Shown here in pieces: positions 34,078-41,339 of a stretch of 64,000 nucleotides of DNA. The stretch is from Myxococcales bacterium (GTDB lineage Bacteria > Myxococcota_A > Polyangia > Polyangiales > Houyiibacteriaceae): contig JAOTXX010000009.1 in assembly GCA_029862185.1 (NCBI GenBank), forward strand, positions 1-64,000, written 5' to 3'. Under the pieces are notes generated by a model. It saw only the letters and a list, made by a program, of their open reading frames with translations. It had not been told where the DNA came from and did no database searches. A program made the position numbers and the translations under genes. Position 1 is the stretch's first letter, and each line of letters opens with the position of its first letter.

Positions 34078-35951
34078 TCGGCGCTCCGTTGAAGTCGTTC
34101 TTCCACAGCTTCGACGAGGCCGGCGACTCGGAAAGGCTGTCCTGTCACTCGCGTGAGGCTCTCGGCAGGGACGAGGAACTCCGCCCGAAGCAGCATCGTG
34201 AGCTGTCCGAAGTTGAGCTCCGGGACCAAAACGCTGTTGAAGGAGCGAAGTAGATCGCCAAGCCCTTCGGGAAGCGGCCAGATGTTGCGGAGGTGGAGAT
34301 GGGAAACGTCGTGACCTCGTTCGCGCAGGACCTCCACTGCCTGACTGATCGCGCCATAGGTCGAGCCCCAGCCGACCACCAGCAAGTCGCCTTCACCCTC
34401 GCCCTGATCGACTTTCGCACGCTCGATGTCCCTCGCGATTCCAGCCACCTTTTGGTGACGAATCTTGGTCATCCGGTGGTGGTTGTGCGGGTCGTATGAA
34501 ATGTGTCCGGTGGTGCGGTCTTTTTCGAGGCCGCCAATGCGGTGCTCGAGGCCGGGCGTGCCCGGAACCGCCCAAACGCGAGCGTGTGTCTGCTCGTCGC
34601 GAAGGAACGGATGGAAACCCTCCGGGTCACGATGGAACTGGACCGGGAATGGTTGCAGCGCGTCGAGGTCGGGGAGCGGCCATGGCTCCGCGCTGTTCGC
34701 CAGATAGCCATCGGTCAGCAAGATGACCGGTGTCATGTATTTCACGGCCATTCGAACGGCTTCGATCGCCATGTAGTAACAGTCACCGGGCGTTGCAGCG
34801 GCCAAGACCACGAGCGGCGCGTCGCCGTTGCGCCCCACGACGGCCTGGAAGAGGTCGGACTGCTCCGTCTTCGTCGGCAGCCCTGTCGACGGCCCACCTC
34901 GCTGCACGTTGATGATCACCAAGGGCAACTCGGCAGCGATCGCCAAACCGATGGCTTCGGATTTCAACGCGATGCCTGGTCCCGATGTCCCCGTCACTCC
35001 GACCGAGCCGCTGAAGCTCGCGCCAACCGCGGCGGCAACCGCCGCGATTTCGTCTTCGGCTTGAAAGGTCGTCACGCCAAAATGCTTGAGGCGCGCCAAC
35101 TGGTGCAAGAGGCTCGAGGCGGGTGTGATCGGGTAAGAGCCGTACATCATCTTCAGGCCGGCAAGCTGTGCACCGGTGACGAGCCCCCAGGCGGTGGCTT
35201 CATTGCCGCTGACGTTTCGGTACTCGCCGGGCGTCAAATGCGCAGCCGGCACCTCATAAGCGTGGATGCCGTGCGGCAATTCCGCGTTCTCGCCATAGAT
35301 GTGACCGGCATTGAGCGCGGCGATGTTTGCCTCGGCCACCTTGGGATTCTTCGCGAACTTGTGCTTGAGCCACGCGACCGTCTGGTCGCGCTCGCGACCG
35401 AAGAGCCAATACATGAGTCCGAGCGTCCACATGTTCTTGCAGCGATTGGACTCCTTCGCGCCGAGACCGACATCTTTGACCGCGTCGAGCGTCATCTTGT
35501 TGATGTCGAGCGACAAGATGCGAAAGCGATCCATCGAGCCGTCTTCGAGCGGGTTGCTGTCGTAGCCCGCCTTCTTGAGGTTGTTGGTGCTGAATGCGCC
35601 GGTGTTGACGACCAGCAGGCCACCGGGCTTGAGCACTTCGCTGTTCACTTTGAGCGCCGCAGGGTTCATGGCCACCAGCACGTCGGGGGTGTCACCCGGA
35701 GTCAGCACGTCGTGCGACGCAAATTGAATCTGGTAGCCCGACACCCCGTACGTCGTGCCGGCCGGAGCGCGAATCTCCGCCGGGAAATCTGGAAATGTCG
35801 CCAGGTCGTTTCCCGCGTCTGCCGTGGCAGTCGTGAACTGACTTCCGGTGAGTTGCATTCCATCGCCCGAGTCGCCGGCGAAGCGAATCACGACGGAGTC
35901 TAGAGTTTCACGCGGACTGGGCTCAACGCGCGCAGCGGCAGTTGTTTTCAT
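34074..35951 (-). CDS. korA: 2-oxoacid:ferredoxin oxidoreductase, fused gamma-alpha subunit (KorA-like)
   Basis: 625 residues. The N-terminal gamma domain ('VIRFAGDSGDGMQLTGSQFT', 'PAEIRAPAGTTYGVSGYQIQ') is fused to the alpha domain ('GLKMMYGSYPITPASSLLHQ', 'FQAEDEIAAVAAAVGASFSG', 'VTGTSGPGIALKSEAIGLA', 'RGGPSTGLPTKTEQSD'). This is the KorA form of aerobic bacteria such as Mycobacterium, in which KorAB can replace 2-oxoglutarate dehydrogenase. First gene of the korAB pair. Confidence 0.93.
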   Translation of the reverse strand: MKTTAAARVEPSPRETLDSVVIRFAGDSGDGMQLTGSQFTTATADAGNDLATFPDFPAEIRAPAGTTYGVSGYQIQFASHDVLTPGDTPDVLVAMNPAALKVNSEVLKPGGLLVVNTGAFSTNNLKKAGYDSNPLEDGSMDRFRILSLDINKMTLDAVKDVGLGAKESNRCKNMWTLGLMYWLFGRERDQTVAWLKHKFAKNPKVAEANIAALNAGHIYGENAELPHGIHAYEVPAAHLTPGEYRNVSGNEATAWGLVTGAQLAGLKMMYGSYPITPASSLLHQLARLKHFGVTTFQAEDEIAAVAAAVGASFSGSVGVTGTSGPGIALKSEAIGLAIAAELPLVIINVQRGGPSTGLPTKTEQSDLFQAVVGRNGDAPLVVLAAATPGDCYYMAIEAVRMAVKYMTPVILLTDGYLANSAEPWPLPDLDALQPFPVQFHRDPEGFHPFLRDEQTHARVWAVPGTPGLEHRIGGLEKDRTTGHISYDPHNHHRMTKIRHQKVAGIARDIERAKVDQGEGEGDLLVVGWGSTYGAISQAVEVLRERGHDVSHLHLRNIWPLPEGLGDLLRSFNSVLVPELNFGQLTMLLRAEFLVPAESLTRVTGQPFRVAGLVEAVEERLQRSAE

Positions 35952-36096
35952 GCTCTATCATCGATTCTAGTCCCGCAGGAGCCCCTGCGCCCGTGTTCCG
36001 GGTCCGGCTGGTTGCCCTTTTAGAACCGGGGTCCTCGATCGGCAAGCGCCCCCGTGCTGGTTGGACGAAGAGACGGTGTCGGCCCATCCTCCGGAC

Positions 36097-36708
36097 ATGA
36101 CCGAGGTCAAAATCTGCGGGTTAACCACCGTTGACGACGCACTGCGTTGCATCGAGGCCGGCGCCGACTCGATCGGCCTCAACTTCTGGCCGGCCTCTCC
36201 CCGATGCGTCGATGCTCGGATGGCCCGCGCGATCGTCGAGACCGGGGGTGATCATGTCCAAATGGTCGGGGTATTCGTCGATTTCAGCCGGGAGCAGGTC
36301 CGCGAAATCTTGCGCGAAACCGGCATCGGTTGGGCCCAGCTACATGGGGCAGAGCCGCCCGAGCTGCTCGCCGCGCTATTGCCCAATGCGTACAAGGCGA
36401 TCTCTGTGAAGGACGGCTCCGCCATCGTGCTCGCACGGAGCTACCCCGGCGGGCATATCCTCCTCGATGCCAGTGTTCCTGGCATGCCCGGTGGCACCGG
36501 CAGAACCTTTGACTGGGCGATCGCCGCCGAGGTCGCCAAAGAGCGCAAGCTGACCCTCGCCGGCGGCCTGACACCCGACAATGTCGCCGAAGCCGTGCGC
36601 GCGGTGAAGCCGTTCCGAGTCGACGTCGCATCAGGGGTCGAATCGAAGCCGGGTCGCAAGGACCCCAATTTGGTCAAACGATTCATCGACGCGGCGAAGG
36701 GCGCCTAG
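36097..36708 (+). CDS. trpF: Phosphoribosylanthranilate isomerase
   Basis: 203 residues. Third step of tryptophan synthesis from anthranilate (Amadori rearrangement). The N-terminal 'EVKICGLTTVDDALRCIEAG' carries catalytic C7, and the C-terminal 'FRVDVASGVESKPGRKDPN' carries the catalytic Asp and phosphate loop. The ATG at 36097 is standard for the family; a TTG at 36061 is in frame. It stands apart from other trp genes. Structured repeat copy 2 begins 11 nt after its stop. Confidence 0.94.
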   Translation: MTEVKICGLTTVDDALRCIEAGADSIGLNFWPASPRCVDARMARAIVETGGDHVQMVGVFVDFSREQVREILRETGIGWAQLHGAEPPELLAALLPNAYKAISVKDGSAIVLARSYPGGHILLDASVPGMPGGTGRTFDWAIAAEVAKERKLTLAGGLTPDNVAEAVRAVKPFRVDVASGVESKPGRKDPNLVKRFIDAAKGA

Positions 36709-36719
36709 CGCGCGCGTAG

Positions 36720-36906
36720 CGGGACGCGGCGGAACGCGACACGGGAGTTCAACGGACGGGGCGGCTTGCAGATGTGGCCGGATGGACTGGGGACCTAGGC
36801 CACGCAAGCCGCCCCTCGGAGCTCGCGCCAATCGGGGCGGATTGCTGTCTTGCCGATTGTCACTCACACGCCGCCGAACCCCCGCATCGCGTTCCGCCGC
36901 GCCCCT
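36720..36906 (+). repeat. Structured ~190-bp dispersed repeat, copy 2
   Basis: Outer arms 36727-36755 and 36871-36899 match at 24 of 29 positions. Hairpin A is GCGGCTTGC + bulge + GTGGCC against GGCCACGCAAGCCGC. Hairpin B is CAATCGG against CCGATTG, different from copies 1 and 3 but still fully paired. CTCGGAGCTCGCGCC and TTGCTGTC are conserved. It follows trpF directly on the same strand. No coding capacity. Confidence 0.85.
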
Positions 36907-36927
36907 GAATCCATATCCATTCAATAG

Positions 36928-37043
36928 GAGAACGGCTCGGGATGGGCAGCACAGGGATTGGGTCGAGCCTAGCCGTGGGTCGTCTTGAGGAATAGGGGGC
37001 GAGTGGGTCCCAATCCCGAGCACGACCGTCGCGAGCCGTTCTC
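36928..37043. repeat. Nested inverted repeats upstream of the amidohydrolase gene
   Basis: GAGAACGGCTCG (36928-36939) and CGAGCCGTTCTC (37032-37043) form a perfect 12-bp stem. Inside it GGGATTGGG (36954-36962) pairs perfectly with CCCAATCCC (37009-37017). An alternative pairing CTCGGGAT/ATCCCGAG (starting at 36936 and 37013) competes with both. The structure ends 72 bp before the amidohydrolase ATG. Only one copy is seen in the window. Confidence 0.7.
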
Positions 37044-37115
37044 TGATCGTATGGTGGACCGTTGCCATGGCCACCAGTGACGTCAGTGGTAGCGACGGAT
37101 TGGGGGATTCGCGGT

Positions 37116-38585
37116 ATGGTTCGTCTCGTGAAGAAGAGCTCGCCTGAGTTTCCGATTGAGTCTCCGATTCCGTTTCGGACTGGTTCGAACGGCGAGTTCG
37201 AGCCTCCTGTGCCTACGAAGCGCGACCGAATCGCCGAGGAAACGTTTCATCGTCTGAGCGCTGACAAAGCAAAACGGATAGGGGTTTCTCGGCGCGACTT
37301 CGTTTCGAGCACGATGGGTACGGCGTCGGCGCTTTGGGTGATCAATCAGGTGTATGGCTGTTCGAAAAGCGGCGGAGCGGCCGGATACGACGTGGACGCA
37401 GGGATGATGGAGGACGCGGGGGCTTGTGCGCCGCTCGAAGGGGACGAGTTCATTTTCGATGTTCAGACCCATCACGTGAATCCTGACGGCGCCTGGCGAG
37501 ACGGAGGCGGCTTCGAGGGTGCCCTTTCGACGTTTCCGCAGGCCCGATGCGGGGAGCTCGACTTCGTCGACTGTTTCGATGCCGACCACTACATCCGGGA
37601 GGTTTTCGTCAACAGCGACACCGCGGTGGCGGTCCTGTCCCAGGTGCCGGCAGTCCCGGGGGACAATCCGCTCGAAACCGACGAAGCCGCCGCGACTCGA
37701 GAAATCGTCAATCGGATGGCCGGCTCCGAGCGCATGGTCATCCATGGAATCGTCGTCCCAGACCGTGGACCCGAGCAGCTCGAGGGAATGCAAGCGCTCA
37801 AAGAAGAGCAGAGCATCGCAGCCTGGAAGGTGTACACCCAGTTCGGCGGTTGGCGCCTCGACGACGCGGCCATCGGAATTCCATTCATCGAGAAGGCGCG
37901 CGAGCTGGATGTCAAGCTCATCTGCGCCCACAAGGGCCTGTCGCAGTTTGGATTGGATCCTTCGATCTCCTCCGCTGACGACATCGGCGTCGTCGCGCCG
38001 ATGTATCCCGACGTGAACTTCATCGTCTACCATTCCGGCTTCGAGGTGAACGTGCCAGAGGGGCCGTACGACCCTAATTCGACTCAGGGCGTCGACACCC
38101 TGGTGAAGGCGGTGCTCGAGAACGAGATCGGCAAGCAGGGCAACGTCTACGCCGAGCTTGGAAGCACTTGGCGCTTCGTGATGACCCGGCCGGAAGCAGC
38201 CGCGCATGTCCTCGGCAAGCTGCTTTTGTATCTAGGCGAAGATCGAATCCTCTGGGGCACGGACTCGATTTGGTACGGGACCCCGCAAGATCAGATCAGC
38301 GCGTTTCGCGCGTTCGAGATTCCGGTCAGCATGCAAGAGATGTACGGATACCCTGCGCTCAGCACCGAGGCGAAAGCAAAGATCCTCGGGCTCAACGCGG
38401 CGGAGGTCTACGGCATCGACGTAACCGCGACGCGTTGCGCGATTGCAGAGGACGATCTGTCGAAAGCAAAGCTCGCCATCGACGAGGACCCTGTGCTGCG
38501 GCGACCGTCCCACCGGCGAGCTGGGCCGCAGAGTCGGCGGGAATTCCTGACATATCTGCGGCTGCACGCGGGGCAACCCGGGTAG
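37116..38585 (+). CDS. Amidohydrolase (PF04909-type) with internal Tat-type signal
   Basis: 489 residues. A ~65-residue leader precedes the twin-arginine motif 'GVSRRDFVSSTMG' and a hydrophobic stretch ending 'VYGCSKSG', which could be a lipobox. The catalytic region shows metal-binding-like 'FDVQTHHVNPDG', 'KLICAHKGLSQFG', 'NFIVYHSGFEV' and 'DRILWGTDSIWYGTPQDQIS', typical of the amidohydrolase-2 (decarboxylase-like) fold. The ATG at 37116 follows GGGGGA; an earlier ATG-less extension to 37062 is less likely. The substrate is unknown. The signal lies unusually far from the start. Confidence 0.82.
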   Translation: MVRLVKKSSPEFPIESPIPFRTGSNGEFEPPVPTKRDRIAEETFHRLSADKAKRIGVSRRDFVSSTMGTASALWVINQVYGCSKSGGAAGYDVDAGMMEDAGACAPLEGDEFIFDVQTHHVNPDGAWRDGGGFEGALSTFPQARCGELDFVDCFDADHYIREVFVNSDTAVAVLSQVPAVPGDNPLETDEAAATREIVNRMAGSERMVIHGIVVPDRGPEQLEGMQALKEEQSIAAWKVYTQFGGWRLDDAAIGIPFIEKARELDVKLICAHKGLSQFGLDPSISSADDIGVVAPMYPDVNFIVYHSGFEVNVPEGPYDPNSTQGVDTLVKAVLENEIGKQGNVYAELGSTWRFVMTRPEAAAHVLGKLLLYLGEDRILWGTDSIWYGTPQDQISAFRAFEIPVSMQEMYGYPALSTEAKAKILGLNAAEVYGIDVTATRCAIAEDDLSKAKLAIDEDPVLRRPSHRRAGPQSRREFLTYLRLHAGQPG

Positions 38586-38597
38586 TCCGTGACTGTC

Positions 38598-39461
38598 TCA
38601 AAGCGCTGCGAAGGTCTGCAGCGTGGCCTTGGATCGGTTCAGTGTGTAGAAGTGGATGCCTGGGGCGCCGTTCGCCAGCAGCGCACGGCATTGTTTCGCC
38701 GCGAAGCTGACGCCTGCTCGAAGTGCAGCCTCGTCATCATCTCCGGCTTCGCGGAGTGCATCTTCGAGCTCGGCCGGAATGCTTGTCCCAGGCGAAAGCG
38801 AAGAGATGCGCTGCAGGTTCGTCAGGTTGAGAACAGGCATGATTCCCGGAACCACGGGGACTTCGATGCCCTCTGCGCGAACCCGCTCGACGAAGCTCCA
38901 GTACTTGTCGTTGTCGAAGAATAGCTGGGTGATCAGGAACTCTGCGCCGGCCTCGACCTTGCGCTTGAGATTTTGGATGTCGGCGGCAAGGCTCGACGCC
39001 TCGTGGTGCTTCTCCGGGTAGCAGGCGCCACCGAGGCCAAGCGAAAATCGTTCGCGAACGAAGGCGGCGAGCTCGTCTGCGTGCGAGAAGCCCCCTTCGA
39101 CAGGCGTCCAGTCGGTCGCACCCCTCGGCGGATCGCCGCGCAGGGCCAAAATGTTGTCGATACCGTTGGCCTGCATGTGCCGCAGGGTTTCCTCGAGCTC
39201 GGACTGCGTGGTGCCGGTGCAGACCAGGTGGGCCATCGCGGTGAGCCCGAACTCCTTTTGCAGCTCGATTGCCAAGTCGGCCGTTCGCTCCCGCGTCGTG
39301 CCAGCCGCCCCGCAGGTGATCGAGACGAAACCCGGCTTCATCGCTTGGAGCCGTTCGACGGCCCGAAATAGCGCTTTGCGCCCTGCCTCGTTCTTGGGTG
39401 TGAAGAACTCGAGGGAGTAAACGGGCCCGACGTCGGCCGCGTACAAATCCGCGATACGCAT
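38598..39461 (-). CDS. metF: Methylenetetrahydrofolate reductase
   Basis: 287 residues, normal for bacterial MetF. Reduces 5,10-methylene-THF to 5-methyl-THF for methionine synthesis, with FAD. Motifs: 'YSLEFFTPKNEAGR', 'FVSITCGAAGTTRERTADLA', 'AHLVCTGTTQSELEETL', 'NILALRGDPPRG' and 'GAEFLITQLFFDNDKYW', ending 'GIHFYTLNRSKAT'. Single gene convergent with the amidohydrolase. No SAM riboswitch-like structure was recognised upstream. Confidence 0.95.
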   Translation of the reverse strand: MRIADLYAADVGPVYSLEFFTPKNEAGRKALFRAVERLQAMKPGFVSITCGAAGTTRERTADLAIELQKEFGLTAMAHLVCTGTTQSELEETLRHMQANGIDNILALRGDPPRGATDWTPVEGGFSHADELAAFVRERFSLGLGGACYPEKHHEASSLAADIQNLKRKVEAGAEFLITQLFFDNDKYWSFVERVRAEGIEVPVVPGIMPVLNLTNLQRISSLSPGTSIPAELEDALREAGDDDEAALRAGVSFAAKQCRALLANGAPGIHFYTLNRSKATLQTFAAL

Positions 39462-39470
39462 GGCGCCTCT

Positions 39471-40211
39471 CTATACGAGCAAGCGTTGCCTGCGGGCAAG
39501 ACGACCCAGGAAAATAAGTAAGAGGAGTGGAAACGCTCCAAGCTCGGCGATGGTCCCATTTCCGACGCTGCAGCCGCCGCCACCGCCCGAACCGGCCTCT
39601 GCACCCGTGCGCCGACCAGCGTCAGTGCCAGTGCCAGTGCCAGCGTCAGTGCCAGCGGCAGTGCCAGCGTCCGTGCCAGTGCCGGCGTCGGTGCCAGCGT
39701 CCGGCGACGTTTCCGCTTCGCGGAGCACCAGGTCGGCGCACTGGTAGTAGATGTCGTTGCCCGGCGTCGTGTACGGAGGCTTGTCGTACATCACTTGGAT
39801 GACCTGAAGCGTGCAATTGTCGCAACTCAGCTCCGGTAGGGTGACGGTTGCCACGTAGTCGCGCTCCCCTTGACCTCTGTCGGTGATCCCGTCGAGCAGC
39901 ACGGCGTCGTTGGAGTAGAGCTCCATCATCGTTGCGGGATCCACGAAATCGTCAACGCCGTCGTCGTCGAACGCAATTCGATAGTGCCCTGGGTGATCGA
40001 CGTATTCGTCCCAACGCACCTCGATCGTCTCGCCGGGTTCGAAGTACGTCACGTTGGTCGTTCGTTCGCCGCCGGCGACTCCGCAGGGACCGGTCTTGAG
40101 GGTGTCGGGACCGTAGCGCGACGTGGGCACGTCTAGACCCAAATGGGCGCGCGCCCCCGCCGGTGAAAGCATCGCGAAGGTAACGAAGAGCGCGAGGCAC
40201 GAAAACCGCAT
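39471..40211 (-). CDS. Secreted LPMO-like protein (SCE4755-type) with MYXO-CTERM-like anchor
   Basis: 246 residues. A signal peptide ends 'AGARA', leaving a mature N-terminal His ('HLGLDVPTSRYG'). A second His lies in 'YVDHPGHYRIAFDDD', which together could form the copper histidine brace of lytic polysaccharide monooxygenases. After the β-domain comes a low-complexity Asp-Ala-Gly-Thr repeat, then Gly-Gly-Cys, a hydrophobic helix and 'RLARRQR', the layout of MYXO-CTERM sorting tails. I recall this as the 'SCE4755 polysaccharide monooxygenase-like' family. Catalytic activity is unproven. Confidence 0.8.
   Translation of the reverse strand: MRFSCLALFVTFAMLSPAGARAHLGLDVPTSRYGPDTLKTGPCGVAGGERTTNVTYFEPGETIEVRWDEYVDHPGHYRIAFDDDGVDDFVDPATMMELYSNDAVLLDGITDRGQGERDYVATVTLPELSCDNCTLQVIQVMYDKPPYTTPGNDIYYQCADLVLREAETSPDAGTDAGTGTDAGTAAGTDAGTGTGTDAGRRTGAEAGSGGGGGCSVGNGTIAELGAFPLLLLIFLGRLARRQRLLV
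39619..39705. repeat. Short tandem repeat inside the LPMO-like gene
   Basis: Imperfect tandem repeats of a 6-nt core (gtgcca/gcgtca variants) encode the Thr-Asp-Ala-Gly linker between the secreted domain and the C-terminal anchor. The units are contiguous with no spacers, so it is a coding minisatellite likely to vary in length. Confidence 0.75.
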
Positions 40212-40296
40212 CGGAACATCCTAACTTAGCGATCGGTGGCAGGCACGCTTCCGCGGCGCCTTGATCGTATCCTCTTCACGGGCCAAACCACGCGTT

Positions 40297-40836
40297 ATGT
40301 TGCGGATTGCCATGATCCTGTCGCTTCTTCTAGCTGCGCCGGCGTGCACGGGCTCGAAGCTAAATCAAGCAAAGTGGAAGGCGGCAGGTGCCGAAGCGGT
40401 GCTTCCGTTCAAGCAGCGCCTCAAAGGCGCGCTGGTCAGCGGCCTGGAGGATGGACCGGTGGCCGCGATTTCGACGTGTCGAGTCGAAGCGCCAAAGCTC
40501 GCCGCCGAAGCGAGCCTCGGGGGCGTCGAAGTCGGCCGCGCCAGCGGGAAGCTTCGCAACCCGAGCAACGCTGCCAAACCTTGGATGCAATCGATCCTGG
40601 ACGTCTACGAGACGGACCCCGAGCGCCGAGAACCGGCGGTCGTCGCGATCGACAAGAACACCGTCGGCTATGCCGAGCCGATTTTCATGCAGCCGCTCTG
40701 CGTCACTTGCCATGGTGCGACCCTCGCGCCGGACCTTCAAACGAAGCTCGACGAGCTCTACCCCACCGACCAAGCGACTGGCTACGCAGCAGGTGACTTC
40801 CGCGGAATCTTTTGGGCAGAGCTTCCTCGTAATTAG
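40297..40836 (+). CDS. DUF3365/Tll0287-like heme lipoprotein
   Basis: 179 residues. The lipobox 'LAAPACTG' follows a short signal. The body resembles Tll0287-type DUF3365 domains, which bind c-type heme in a PAS-like fold: 'LRNPSNAAKPWMQSILDVYE' and the heme site 'PLCVTCHGATLAP'. The C-terminus 'GYAAGDFRGIFWAEL' is also family-like. It may be a periplasmic redox or gas sensor. No kinase or other output is fused. ATG at 40297 chosen over an upstream in-frame codon because it starts the signal peptide. Confidence 0.82.
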   Translation: MLRIAMILSLLLAAPACTGSKLNQAKWKAAGAEAVLPFKQRLKGALVSGLEDGPVAAISTCRVEAPKLAAEASLGGVEVGRASGKLRNPSNAAKPWMQSILDVYETDPERREPAVVAIDKNTVGYAEPIFMQPLCVTCHGATLAPDLQTKLDELYPTDQATGYAAGDFRGIFWAELPRN

Positions 40837-40850
40837 TCGAGCCGCCCTGC

Positions 40851-41246
40851 TCAGCCCATCGCGGCGACGCGCTCGGGCTCGATGTAGTAGAGGACGCGGA
40901 CTTCGCCAGGTTGTCGGAATGGGTATTCGTCGACCCCCATGTACTTCTTGGCCATTCGGTTGATGTGCTCATCCGCGCCGTCGTTGGTGATTTTCGCGAC
41001 GCGGCCACGAATCATGAGCGAGCGGTAGGGGTTCTCCGGGTCGGTCACGGAGATGGCGACCCGGGGGTCACGGCGGACGTTGCGGTCTTTGAGCCGACCT
41101 TCCGCCGTGTTGACCAGGATCGTCGGCCCGTCGGTGTCGACCCAGACTGCGCTCGCCTGCGGGCTCCCATCGGGCATCAGCGTCGACAAGTGCGCAAAAG
41201 CGGGCTTGTCGAGAATGTCTGCATGGGATTGAGGTATCTGCTTCAT
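40851..41246 (-). CDS. PPOX-class (pyridoxamine 5'-phosphate oxidase-like) flavoprotein
   Basis: 131 residues. Split-barrel fold binding FMN or F420: 'AFAHLSTLMPDGSPQASAVW', 'GPTILVNTAEGRLKDRNVRR', 'VAISVTDPENPYRSLMIRGR'. It resembles the F420-dependent TIGR03618-type subgroup more than true PdxH. The ATG at 41246 follows GGAGAACCC; an in-frame extension to 41291 is unlikely. Cofactor and substrate cannot be read from sequence. Confidence 0.87.
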   Translation of the reverse strand: MKQIPQSHADILDKPAFAHLSTLMPDGSPQASAVWVDTDGPTILVNTAEGRLKDRNVRRDPRVAISVTDPENPYRSLMIRGRVAKITNDGADEHINRMAKKYMGVDEYPFRQPGEVRVLYYIEPERVAAMG

Positions 41247-41339
41247 TGGGTTCTCCTGCGGCTGTTGCTGATCACGGCGTGACTCTAACATGCGCGGTTG
41301 CGCCTGGTCATGGAGGATCGGCCGCGGTTGGGGCGGTTG

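Noticed and set aside
34503-35903. 466-codon plus-strand frame opposite korA
   Set aside because: Shadow of a strongly conserved enzyme; no domain, start signal or compositional support.
36720-36906. Simple rho-independent terminator after trpF
   Set aside because: The element is far larger than a terminator hairpin, has an internal two-hairpin layout, and lacks a U-tract; a termination role is still possible but not shown.
39619-39705. Possible CRISPR-like array
   Set aside because: Units are only 6-18 nt, contiguous and without unique spacers; they encode a linker in a protein.
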